From the NCBI RefSeq assembly GCF_033568475.1, contig NC_133123.1, positions 6,138,001 through 6,202,000 on the forward strand: a DNA stretch of 64,000 bases. Direction: 5' to 3'. A model generated the notes under the pieces. It was not told the DNA's origin and did not search any database. It worked only from the letters and a program-made list of their open reading frames with translations. Positions within the stretch are counted from its first letter, which is position 1. Each line of letters begins with the position of its first letter. This document shows positions 32,796 to 50,498 of this stretch, piece by piece. Origin of the DNA: Henckelia pumila. Lineage: Eukaryota > Streptophyta > Magnoliopsida > Lamiales > Gesneriaceae. The position numbers were made by a program, and so were the translations under genes.

Positions 32796-33575
32796 ATGTC
32801 TGATGAAGAGACAATACTGCTGAATCTCTTCGATTTTTACTGGTTCGAACATGGAGTTTTCTCGGAGAAGAAGCTCGCTTTCTCTACAGTTAAAACAAGT
32901 CCAGTTCTTCAAGTTCAAGTAGGAGGAGGAGAAGAAGAGGTTCTTGAAAAACCAAAGCTTAAGCCAATCAAGACCCTGATGAGAAAATCTTTGAGTGACC
33001 AGTTTTTGAGTTCGAAAGATTGCTTGGAGTCTTCGGGTTCCCCATCTCCGGATTCAGTTCTTGTTCCCCAGCTGCAGACTATACTTTCAGGCAAAGAAAT
33101 CGAAGAATTCCCGGAATCAGCCCATGAAATAGAAGAGTATTCGAGCATTTACAATTCTCGAAAGGGATTCGAGAAAAACCGGAAAGGATCTGGAGTCCAC
33201 CTCCTCTCTCACACAGAACCAGAAGGGAAGAAGCAGAGGAGGAGGAGAAAAGGGAGTGGTAAAAGCTTGTCGGAGCTGGAATTCGAGGAACTGAAGGGAT
33301 TCATGGATCTGGGATTTGTATTTTCCGACGAAGATAAGGATGCCAGACTGGTTTCGATAATTCCAGGGCTCCAAAGGCTTGGAATAAACAGAACAGAGGA
33401 ATCTGATCATAAGATATCGTCGGTTCCGAGACCTTATCTTTCGGAAGCATGGGAATTTCTGGAAGAAGAAAAGAGCCCATTGACGGGCTGGAGGATTCCA
33501 GCTTTTGGTAATGAAATGGAGTTGAAAGATCATCTCAGATATTGGGCTCACACTGTTGCTTCCACTGTCAGATAA
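32796..33575 (+). CDS. DUF1685 family protein (At2g42760-like)
   Basis: A 259-residue intronless gene. The start MSDEETILLNLFDFYWFEHG is the family's usual N-terminus. A Ser/Glu-rich variable middle carries a basic KKQRRRRKGSGK stretch (possible nuclear signal), and the conserved DUF1685 core lies in the last 100 residues: KSLSELEFEELKGFMDLGFV, SIIPGLQRLG, RPYLSEAWEF, WRIPAFGNEMELKDHLRYWA and the closing AHTVASTVR. The function is unknown in any plant as far as I recall. The frame is open upstream to a non-ATG codon, so I use the first ATG. It heads a collinear block with the DJC77, RPL11, MIP3 and PLA1 genes. Confidence 0.92.
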   Translation: MSDEETILLNLFDFYWFEHGVFSEKKLAFSTVKTSPVLQVQVGGGEEEVLEKPKLKPIKTLMRKSLSDQFLSSKDCLESSGSPSPDSVLVPQLQTILSGKEIEEFPESAHEIEEYSSIYNSRKGFEKNRKGSGVHLLSHTEPEGKKQRRRRKGSGKSLSELEFEELKGFMDLGFVFSDEDKDARLVSIIPGLQRLGINRTEESDHKISSVPRPYLSEAWEFLEEEKSPLTGWRIPAFGNEMELKDHLRYWAHTVASTVR

Positions 33576-35864
33576 CGAGTGCTGGCTGTAACAAAGAAAA
33601 CAATTTTGTATGTAACGTGTTTGATTTCTTGACTCTTCTTCGAGCATTAACAGGTAAAACACAAACTGTGGTTAATTAAAAATGCTGTAATTGGTGAACA
33701 AAGGCTAAATTCATACCAATAAAGACCCATCCTTTAGATTGATTATGAGTTGGTAATCGTGAGATTTTCTCATATGTGAACATGGTTTTGATTTGGTTTC
33801 GATTGGCCCACCGTGTGAGATGAAAATAGTAGAACCCTCGACGAGTGTCCGAGTCGACTGCGTTGAAGATTTTGCCAAATGGTTTAAAGTTTGATTCTTG
33901 TTAGTGACACTTTTTGAAGATTATTATTAATGTCTTAGTTTGGGGATTATCGAGTGCGCTGAAAAAAGAATACCGAATGTCTTTCTTACATCATAAAAAA
34001 TAATAATCATCATAATAGAATCATGAAATGGTGGGAAACTGTCTAAAGTATAAGATTTGTGACAAAAACTCTTATCAGATGATTTTTGGATAAATGGTTT
34101 TTCTATTCGATTCAATCTATAAATATTATTTTTTTTAAAAAAAATATATATAAATCGAATGGATCTATTTCCAAAAAATTTAGGTATTTCAAGAAGTCAC
34201 TTTTAACAACGTTCGGGTTCCAACTCAAATGGGTACTTCTTATATTGTTATTATAAATACATTATATACCGGGGGAATCTTGCTGAGAAAACACAAATTA
34301 TTTAGAATATAAAATGCATAGGTGAGTGAGTGGCTTACACTCATGGGGAGAGCATTTTCTTGAAAGGTTCAAAAGTGGAGCATATATTGCAGCTAATAGT
34401 CTACAAACTGACTAAAGGTGCTATAAAAAATAATTCTTATTATTTTGTCGCTGTTAAATATTTCAATTATAGCATCAGCTTTTGTAACGTACACATACAC
34501 CACATTAAATTTATTTTTTTGAAAAAATAAATTATAATTACAAAATGGATTCTCTTCCGATTGCCACGTATCCTTGTGTTGCTGCCAGCGGGATGGCATG
34601 ATACGTTCCATTACTTATAATTCACACATTTCTTCACTCAAAAGAAAAAATAAATAAAAAAAAAATCACACATTTCTCACCCCACTCTTTTGGATAAGAT
34701 TGTCGTACAGTAGGATATATGGATTGGACACTGTCCAAATTTAATGAATAAATAAATTATAATTATTTCGAACTTAATTAAATGATATGGGAATTTAAAT
34801 TAGGAGATATTTCACCGTGAAGTAAACGGGGTCACAAGACAATTAATTAAAATTTTAAAAGATTGAAATGGTAGATTTTTTATTTATAAATTATAATCAT
34901 TATCATTACATGAGCTGCCACTAGCCCAATTGATAATTGATAATGATAGAAAAGAATAAGAAAAGGTGTTTTTTTTCTATGCATGTGAAGACGCACACAT
35001 TCAAATAATACTTTACACAAGGGACAAGGCCAAGAACTATAGTGAAAGTTCTGTATGACATTTGACATGCAAATTTGTGAGGCTAACTAGTCCTGATTTG
35101 AGTCGTAATACAAATACAAACTCAAGCAAGATTTGACTCGTATGTATAAGGAAAATCTTGAATCCACAATCTTCACCTAAATACGTACGTGCACAAAGAC
35201 GCATAATGAAGAATCATTTTAAACTATACTACGGTTCATTTCAACCTACATTTACAGGCATTACTCTCATGATAGATTTAAGAATCCTCATTTATCAATA
35301 CATACGGGATCCACTAAAAAATAATTGATCTCACATTTATTGATAAATGTACACCGTTAGATCTATGCCAAGACAGTGTCTGTATAGATAGAATCTAACT
35401 TACTTCTACTACACCAAGTGACAATGACATCATTTAAAAATCATAACCATTAATAGATGATCCACTAGTTACTTGTACAGTTCTCACATAGAATTCACAT
35501 GAATACAAACAACTTTAAATGATATGAAGGGATACGTTATTTCACTCTTGGGAAGCATGAATTTAGACTAGCTCCTAGCAGCATCACAGAATAGCAAGTC
35601 GAGTAGTCGACCAAGTCAGGCTCTCATTGATTTTGTAGTAGTAGCAGCAGCTTGCTAGCCATTTATATATTTTCATATCTTGTTTCAACATATGATCAAA
35701 TCTGTATACAATTCTGATAAATCTTTCAGCGGAGTGCCAAGAGTTTATAGATTTTCGGACACCATATACATTACAGTTTCGAATCGAGCAGCATGCATGA
35801 CTCCTATATTTATAAGAAAGAAAAAATATACAAATGAAATATCAGAGTCAATTTAATCTGTTCA
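33576..35864. other. Spacer between DUF1685 and DJC77-like genes
   Basis: Contains the two convergent 3' flanks. AT-rich, with a short T-run/A-run inverted repeat near 34100-34165. No gene recognised. Confidence 0.5.
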
Positions 35865-38607
35865 CTACTCCTTATTGGAGGCACCTTCAGGAAGTTTGCG
35901 AGTCGGAGCTTTGTCGACACCCCTTCTTGAATATTCCCTCCATCGGCGAGCTGCTGCAGCAGCTCGCGATGCCCTCTCTTTCATTTCCTCTTCCGAAGCT
36001 AAACCACCATAAAAGCCTTATTTTGTCAGACAATCGATTCAAGACCATATGCATAGACTCTACTGTTATTTTGAAGGAAGGTAAAGAAATTAAGAAACGA
36101 AACAATAGCCATAATATCTTTATGCTTACCTTGACTATTATACTTCCTTTCAGGGTTTCCCCAAAGGTTGCCCCAAAATGATTTAGTTTTATCAGAATCT
36201 TTCTGATTCATCATCTTTGTTTTAGCTTGTCCCTGCAGAAGAAAAGTGACCCGTTTGTTTATTTGCTCAATTAACCACACTCTCAATACATGTGAATATT
36301 CATTTGTTCAAAATTTCATTTTCTTATTCATATGATTCATTTGTTCAAAAATTCATGAATACCGAGAAATAAACATTTCCTATCCGGGAATAGGAAGCGA
36401 AACAATTTTTTCCCTTCATAAATAGTATCATATCCCTCGTTCACATTTTTAAATGAAACATTCTGAGCATTGCTGTAGTATTCTCACCAAGATTTTGATT
36501 TGTCTCTTTTCCCATCTAGAGCTTGCCTGCACCATTAATTACAGAGAACTAGCATTATATATTGAGCAAGATACCGTTTTCACAGCAAAAAAATAAAATA
36601 AAATAAATGGTTTGGTAAGGTAATTTCAACTGTAAAGCAACCGAACAGCATTCAAATGACTTGTTTGACATAATTACCGCTTGTCTCAAAGCAAATATTA
36701 CAGGTTACACGGACAACTGGTCTTACCATGCGAAATACATCAACAGAAGCTGAGCCCATTCCTGAGAGCATCAAGGCGACCTGATAAACGATTTCAAAAA
36801 TTTAAAATTAGCCGTGTATGTAATGAATCGATGTTCTTCACATTTGTCGAAACCAGATACTATCCAAGAAAGAAGATAATTATATCAACAAAAGTTGCAG
36901 GCCCAAGCTCAAAATTTCTTGGGAGGTGTTGATTTCTTGATTCTTACATTTACTCTTTCAACTCTTCTCATTTCATCTTCGAGCAATGATAGCTGAGCAG
37001 CTGATGTCCAATGGATACAATCAACTGGGCTGAAATGAAGATGGAAGCAACTATCTTAAAACCTCCTCTCTTTCTAGATACAATTTACTAAATAAGGCAA
37101 ACACCCGAAACAAATGGGAAGAATCATGATAGACCTTGAACCTACCAGCTCTCGACTGCCTGTTGAACAGAGTCACCTTTGCCGCACTGGTTGTAAACTC
37201 TGGCCCTTCCAAAATCTTCCTCTATGGCAAATACACTCGAGCACACATTGGCACAATTCTTGCAACCTGAGAAATGGTTTGAACCAAAGGTATGAACAAT
37301 CGGTCCTATTCCCCTCCCTCCAATTTTTTTTCCCTATCTGACTTTACAAATCAATTATAGAAACCTAAATCCATATAAGTGAAATAAATCCATGATAGCT
37401 TAAGTTGCAAACTCTAAACATACCTATGCAGCTAAACTCATCAACAAAGACATGATCCTTTGTGCTCAAATCATCGAAAAATGGATTAATTGCTGTCAAA
37501 GCATATCCATGAATTTCGTCATAAACCATTCGCTGAACAGGGTCGCTCAAAACCTGTACAGGCACTTCTAAGCATGAATGAGGTCCAAGAGCTAGCTCAA
37601 ACTTTTAAAGGAGTCCACAGGAAAAGAATTCACCTCATAAACCTCATTTATAAACATACAGAAATTTGTGGTTTCCGGATCATCACCACTCAAGTCTGGA
37701 TGGCAAGCTTTCATGCAATTATAATATGCCTTTTTTATCTGCTCCGGTGTCGCATCTGGAAGCTGGTAAAATAGGCCTCCAAAGAAATAGAGTATCAAGC
37801 ATGATATTCAATGTACAAAACTATATAGCAGACACAATTTTAAACAATGGACACCAAGTCCGCTCGAGTAAATCCAAAATTGTAGTGAAACAAAAACATA
37901 TAGCTGCGCATAAAATCAAACTTCCACATTAATATTGATACAGATACAATCACCATTCTTCAATTATGATAATTAAAAGAACAAAGTTATTTCCATGATA
38001 GTTTTTTTTTTTTAAATGTAGTTTCGAAAGTAACTCATCATTCACCAGTCCAAAAACTCCAACTCAAGTCAGGTGAATTTCTAAACTTAAATACATTCAC
38101 ATCACCATTGCAACATGTTTCATACCATTCATGAAACTCATCCAATGGTTTTCTTACTTGAAGAGAGTTAGTTAAAGATAGTCATTTTCCCTCCAAATCA
38201 CATTACTTATTTCTTGATTTTGCCTCCAATAATTGAGGAAAAATTATGCAGATGAAAGACCAATTTCTGACACACTAGTGACTTGTACACGCGTGACTAA
38301 AGATACAGCAACGAAACGAGACCAAAGCTTTCAAAAACACCAAATAAGAATTTTAAATCACATCAATTTATTCTACTACCAGCCCGAGTAAAGCATAATA
38401 ATCATCTGCATCTGCAATATCTTCAAAAGAGGCAGATTCCTGATATGTAACCCTCGTCCTGCTATGACTTCCTCTCCTCCCTCCATGTCTGTTCCACTTC
38501 AAGCTCTGCTTACCCAGCAAAGGGTATCTGTTAGTCGAACAAAAAATCTGAACTGGGTTTTGGAATTTGAATATATCTGTGCACACTGGTGATAGTAATT
38601 GAGCCAT
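35865..38607 (-). CDS. DJC77: Chloroplast J-domain/4Fe-4S ferredoxin-like protein (DJC77-like), nine exons
   Basis: Model on the minus strand: 38607-38380, 37762-37634, 37553-37424, 37266-37146, 37029-36948, 36780-36727, 36526-36488, 36232-36130 and 35998-35865; all phases close, 339 residues. A basic Ser/Arg-rich N-terminus (likely plastid transit peptide) is followed by a J domain: DDYYALLGL, LPDATPEQIKKAYYN, then the essential HPD in KACHPDLSG. A bacterial-type ferredoxin domain follows, with CIGCKNCANVC and ESCPVDCIHW, which gives the cysteines for a 4Fe-4S cluster. The C-terminus is basic and Ala/Arg-rich. The protein should stimulate plastid Hsp70, with the iron-sulfur domain perhaps sensing redox or binding clients. 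I recall At2g42750 (DJC77) as about 344 residues. DJC76 is the alternative paralogue. Confidence 0.9.
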
Positions 38608-38618
38608 CAACAAAGCAT
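38607..38618 (-). other. Minimal uORF overlapping the DJC77-like start (TGATG)
   Basis: ATGCTTTGTTGATGG on the minus strand: a three-residue upstream frame (Met-Leu-Cys) whose TGA shares its A with the main ATG. If transcribed, it could tune initiation by reinitiation or leaky scanning. Confidence 0.5.
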
Positions 38619-38622
38619 GCAC

Positions 38623-39963
38623 TAAAAAAAAATCTGGATTTTCTTTCCAGAAACAGGGAATGAAAACAATCTGGAGCTCTTTCTTGAATTATCGAAGAAA
38701 AAATGTTTTCCCCAACATTTAAGCGGAGACGAAAAATCAGCACAAGAAATATAAAAATGGGGGAAATGATGAGATGGCAAGATGAAGGCCATTTGTTTCC
38801 GCAAGAATCTGAAAGGAATATGAATCCTGACAAAATTTAGGTGTTGGCACGTGTCTTGGAGTGCGAGTTTCTGCCTTGCACGCCTTTTGGAGTTTGATTC
38901 ACGCTTCAGGCTGTTGATATTTCGTGTCACCCGATAACATACAAACTTTCTGGATTTTTCAATATATGATGATAATAATTTTCATTAAAATTTGAAAGAC
39001 CAATGTAATTTAATGATATGAAATGTGAGAAATCGAGGATAAACTAACCCATGCCTTTGTTTGGTAGCTTAGCTTTATGGAGAAGGGACGAAAGAAATGT
39101 AGCGTTCAACCGTGAAAGTTGACCAAATACGATTTGGCTTGAAGTTCTTGCAAAAAATAAGAAGAAAATATTAATTTTTGAATAATAAGAAGTGTATCAA
39201 TTTTTATTTAAATATGCTTGATTAAGAATATTAGACTGTAGAAGTGTGACTATTTAACTTATTACAATACATTCTACACTTCAAATGAAATTAATAGTAA
39301 ATTTCTCGAGAGATGAATTTTCAGTAAGAAATATATTTGAAAGAGAATTCGTTTTGCGTAAATGTAACATTTGTTTTTTTTTTTCTCCCTTTTTAAAAGG
39401 ATAGGATATATACAAATTGAATACACATACACCCAAGAACGTTCATGTTAACACTCGTCGATCTCATAGACTTGGCCAAGATAGAATCCAATCATTAACA
39501 AAGAAATAGGATCTAATTTAAGGAATAAATTTAAATCACAATTTGTTCAAACCATTACATATTGGAATCAGAACCGAACACATTCCACCTCACATCGAAA
39601 GATATGAATACGGAATTTGTAAAAATTGTGGAACAACGGTCAAACCTAGGCACCTTTTTGGCTTCGAATTCAAGATTTAAAGATGGAAAAAGGGATCACC
39701 AAGCAAAACTAAAACGACGAAACGTTAGATCTTTTGTAAATTGAACGCAATGCCATAACACCAAATTATGATGTCCGGTTTCTTAACAGAACAAAATTAG
39801 GAATGCAAACCAGGAATTCAACCAAATTGATCATACGAGTACAAAAGATGTATGGTGAAATTGTTGAGAAAAATAAGATTTCTAACAGTCAAAAAGAAAT
39901 ATGTGGAGAAGAAAAATTGCATAACTAAATATGCATTTGGCAAACCCAAGATACATTCTCTAA
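38623..39963. other. Spacer between DJC77-like and RPL11 genes
   Basis: Contains the DJC77-like 5' region (5' UTR and promoter on the minus strand) and the RPL11 3' flank. No further gene seen. Confidence 0.5.
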
Positions 39964-41999
<2,036 letters not shown>

Positions 42000-42339
42000 G
42001 GCGGTGGACGGCGCGGTTGGAGGCGGCGGGAGTTGCTAGGGTTCTGAGGAATATCAAATATGTGCAGAAAAAAAGATGCCAACCCTAATATTATTGCTGT
42101 GGACTCGCGGAGAGTAGTGTTTCGTAAATTCACTCTGTCGCAAAATTACATTTTTTTTTACTAATAAATAATAATTAAATAAAAAATCATTTTAACACGT
42201 GGTATCATGTTTTTTTAGATTATGGATTATAAGGTGATTAATATTTTTAATTTTAAAAAAAAACAATAGGGATTAATTAATATAATTAGTTATCACAATA
42301 TAATATAATATAACTACACAAAAACTGTTATGATACGAT

Positions 42340-42475
42340 CTCACCAGTCAATTATGTGATAGAGATCTCCTATTTGAATAACCCACGAAAAATATTATTC
42401 TTTATTCCAAAAATATAAATTTTTTTGTTGTAAATATAAATAATATTGACTCGTCTCACAAATAACAAAATACTT
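42340..42475. repeat. Degenerate GTGAGAC-type dispersed repeat
   Basis: ACGATCTCACCAGTCAATTA, GATAGAGATCTCCTATTTGA, an AAAATATTATTCTTTATT core and TTGACTCGTCTCACAAATA match the family layout seen elsewhere in the window. Confidence 0.6.
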
Positions 42476-42520
42476 GCTCTTGTAACTAAAGTGTGCATGT
42501 GCCAAACAAAATATAGTTTG

Positions 42521-42742
42521 GTTCCCAAGGAGATGTCCAAGTTGATGGAGAGTAGGTGAAATCTTGGCCAGATATCAGGAGTTTGATTCCTCCTGTCAAC
42601 GCCTTCTTGGACTAGCCTGTCGCACAAGGCTTGCCTAGTGCAGTTTACTTGGCTAGCATAGTTTGCAGGCTATTGCGTTAGTCCAGAGTTTACCCAGCGC
42701 GCACCGAAAGATAGCGCCTGCGGGTTCCCATGTCATTAAAAA
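42521..42742 (+). mobile_element. tRNA-derived SINE with 16-bp target duplication
   Basis: About 222 bp. An A-box-like ATGTCCAAGTTGATGG near 42533 and a B-box-like GAGTTTGATTCC near 42579 mark a Pol III promoter derived from a tRNA. The body ends in GTTCCCATGTCATTAAAAAA, a short poly(A). AACAAAATATAGTTTG stands on both sides (about 42505-42520 and 42743-42758) without mismatch, so the insertion is recent. It lies between RPL11 and the kinase gene. Confidence 0.85.
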
Positions 42743-42884
42743 AACAAAATATAGTTTGATATTATAATTCTAACTACCAATTGGTAAATGTTTTACAGAT
42801 TAGTTCTAAATGCACGTAAACTTATCATATATATTTTTACATTCATGTGTTGTGTTGTACATATATATATTTTTTCAAAAAAAA

Positions 42885-43000
42885 CCATAAAAACGTACAT
42901 GAAATAATCTCAAGGTACAAATATTTGAGACGGATCTTCGATCTATGAAATTATATTATTTTTCAACACAAGTATGAATGAAATCTCCTTTCACGTATAT
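42885..43000. repeat. Degenerate GTGAGAC-type dispersed repeat
   Basis: TACATGAAATAATCTCAAGG, TTTGAGACGGATCTTCGATC and the following T-rich core fit the same family, more diverged. Confidence 0.45.
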
Positions 43001-43249
43001 AGATACTTGAAGGAGTTTAACAAAAGTCATGCTCTTTAAAAAATATTTGCAATTGAAAGTTTAAAATAAATTCTAAATTAGTGAGAATTGAGATCGAGAT
43101 GGGTATTTCGATATTTGGTCGACATTTTTGGCATATTATTTTAAGAAATCAACGGGGAAAAAAAGGCCTAATTATCATCGAATGCTCCACAACTTTCGCT
43201 AGTGAGATCGAGTTTAAATTTCAGAAGTTTAAATGTTTACAAAAATTTA

Positions 43250-43395
43250 TATAAAATAGTCTCACTAATCAATATTTTGAGATAATCTCATGTTTGAGTC
43301 ATTCATTAAAAAATATCATTATTTATAACAAAAGTAATACTTTTTTTAATTACTGACAAAGTTGACTCATTTTACAAAAAAATCCGTGAGACAAC
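43250..43395. repeat. Degenerate GTGAGAC-type dispersed repeat
   Basis: AAATAGTCTCACTAATCAAT, TTTGAGATAATCTCATGTTT, AAAAAATATCATTATTTATA, AGTTGACTCATTTTACAAAA and CCGTGAGACAAC follow the family order. Confidence 0.6.
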
Positions 43396-43889
43396 TTACA
43401 AATCGTAGAGTCTTTTATGTTTATGTTTACCAAAACGAACAATTTATAGTACACAATTTTATTTCACATGTCTCACATGACACAGCCATACAGGATGAGA
43501 GACGGCAGAATTAAGTAAATCGTAATGGTACAGCTTGCATGCGGAAGATGAAACATAACACACTCAGATTTGGAAACAAATGCAAATACAAAGGAATCCT
43601 TACACTAATTTGTTCAAGAAAATAACTGCTCATCTCGACACTAACACAACGATCATATTTGCTCCTACATTTAGAAATCTTTAGTTCCACCAAAACAAAT
43701 GTACAAACACAGAAGAAACTTGCTTAACTACAAGAAATACTAGACCAATACAATCGAAGTTGCTCTTAAATCAAGTAGCCACTATATATGATACACCATC
43801 ATAAAGGGATGTCAAGACGACCCACTTTGCTTGGGTTGAAATGCCCTTAAAATATTAAACAGAAAGCTAATGCTTTTGTGCGCCACCGA

Positions 43890-48392
<4,503 letters not shown>

Positions 48393-49738
48393 GTGACTTT
48401 CTCCTCTCTTCTCTCTCTTATTATTTATATTTTATATATAATATTATTTAACTAAAGGAAAAATATATGTGAAATAGGATTTTATATGAGAGTATTAAAT
48501 AAATTATAGAGGCTGGTCTAATTTCAACTGAAAAGCCAAATTTGGTGAAAAATATATAAATACTTTTATACATTCTACAATATTATTATTCAGTATTCGT
48601 TGTGACAAGAAATATGATAGTTTATTTAAATTTTGGAAATAGTCGTTCTAAATTGGTTGGCTGTTTGAAAATGAATTTAGTGAAAAATAATCTATATCTA
48701 ATTTATTAGTCTTTCATGAAGGAGATCTCACATATTTGATTCTTATTGTTATTCTATAAATTAAATAAAATAATAATTTTTTTTAGAAAAAGAAATAATA
48801 CATTTTCACAAAGCACTGTATAGCAAATCAAAAGAGGAAAAAAATGTTCGTATCATCGTATGTAGGGAGGGATATAAGAAAAATACACAAAAAAATTTAT
48901 AAATTCATTTTACGATTCAATTTTAAGACTCGATTTATTAAAAAAAATATAATAATTAATGTTAAAAATATTATTTTTATTAGAAATATAAATTTCAAAA
49001 TAAAAAACAAAACATATACGAAGAAAAAAAAAAGGGTTCGGAAAGAAGAAGGCAAACCCACGCGAGTATGTGTAACGTAGGGACACGCTCCGTTGTGGGA
49101 CTACACCACAACTATTTTTTTTGGATCAAAGATTTGGATGTCTATTTATTTATTATTATTGTTGTTGTTATTGTTATTATTATTGTGGACTACAACTCAT
49201 GGCAAACATTTTGGATGTGCCTCATCAATTCCTCACTTTCTCACAAATAATGCATACAATTTTTTAATAATAACAATAATTGTTATCATGACATGACCAA
49301 AAAGCTCATAAAGCATTTAATAATCATTGGGACATTGCAAACTTATCCATACATATTTACTGTTATTCTTCAATTAGATAGGTGAAGTTTTTTCACTATC
49401 AAACCCAGAAAAAAATACCTCATTCGAATATATTTTTCTTCTTCAAAAAAAAAGTGGAGTGAATTATTTACCATTATGAAGAATTGTTATGATTACATAT
49501 GATTCCAAAATAAAATGAAAAACAAATCGATTGCCAAGAAATTTCTCTCATTTTAATCCAATTAAACCCCGAATACAATAAGATGAGAATTAAATCTGAG
49601 TTTAAATTTAATTTCGATTCAAACGAATCTGATTAATTTCGAAGCTCAATTGGTCGACATGAATTTATATAAACGTGTAGAATCATTTGTCTCAATCCAT
49701 CTGGCACATTTAAATATCCAAATTTTGAAACCCCCCCC

Positions 49739-49780
<42 letters not shown>

Positions 49781-50498
49781 AAAAAATGACATCCAAATCA
49801 AAATTCAAAAGCGAAGAAAACCCATAAGGTCAACATTAGAAGGCCCATCAATAAATTCTTGCATATGGAAGGTCCTCGATTTCCATTAGACCCCAATCAT
49901 TTCCAAGTAAATATCCACTATAAAAATACATATATCCATCAACTAAGAATAATTGCGGTCATTCTTTCAAAAAAAAAAAGAATAATTGCGGTCATCTATC
50001 TACGCCCAACAATTTTTTTATTACATATTGCATATAGCATCTTTCAATCGTCTGCAATAACCTAATATTCAAATGAAAAAGCCCAAAAATCAAAGCCAAG
50101 AACAGTTCCTCTTTGTCTCTCGCCTACAATTGCCCACTTTTACTATTTCCTGGGGTGGATTGATGACCAATTCAAGTATGCAAAATACCTACCCAACATA
50201 ACAAAACTCTCTCTCTATATATATATAATGAGATGATTTGTGAATGCTAATAATTGTACTTAAAAGTATATCACTTCATTATGACAGAAGAAATTACACA
50301 TGGATATGAGAGGAGGGAAATAACATGGGTATTCATGTATTCACTGAAAAATTGAAACAAAGAGCATGGGAGCATTAGGCACAGATGAATGTCAGACTCT
50401 GGCTATAATTACAACAGTGATTGTATGAATAACTAAATCTGCTAGAAATATTTTGTTAATTTAGATTATATGCAGGCAAGAATATTGTACCGGTTAGC
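48393..50498. other. Spacer between kinase and MIP3 genes
   Basis: AT-rich, with a (TTATTG)-like microsatellite near 49145-49190 and a long C-run/A-run tract (listed). Contains the kinase promoter on the left. No gene seen. Confidence 0.5.
49731..49786. repeat. Poly(C) tract joined to poly(A)
   Basis: Forty bases of C with a single A at 49739, followed directly by about 16 A. Such long C-runs are rare in plant DNA and could be partly an assembly or sequencing artefact. Confidence 0.95.

Larger units (their letters stand above)
42000..43889. other. Repeat-rich spacer between RPL11 and the shaggy-like kinase
   Basis: Carries the RPL11 promoter (first 150 bp or so), one SINE and three degenerate GTGAGAC-type repeats, all listed separately. 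Confidence 0.55.

Noticed and set aside
33117-33662. 181-codon ORF on the minus strand
   Set aside because: Shadow of the DUF1685 gene; no domain.
42521-42620. tRNA gene
   Set aside because: A and B boxes occur but no tRNA fold; 3' body, A-tail and target duplication mark a SINE.
49650-49889. ORF with a proline run
   Set aside because: Produced by the poly(C) tract; low complexity only.
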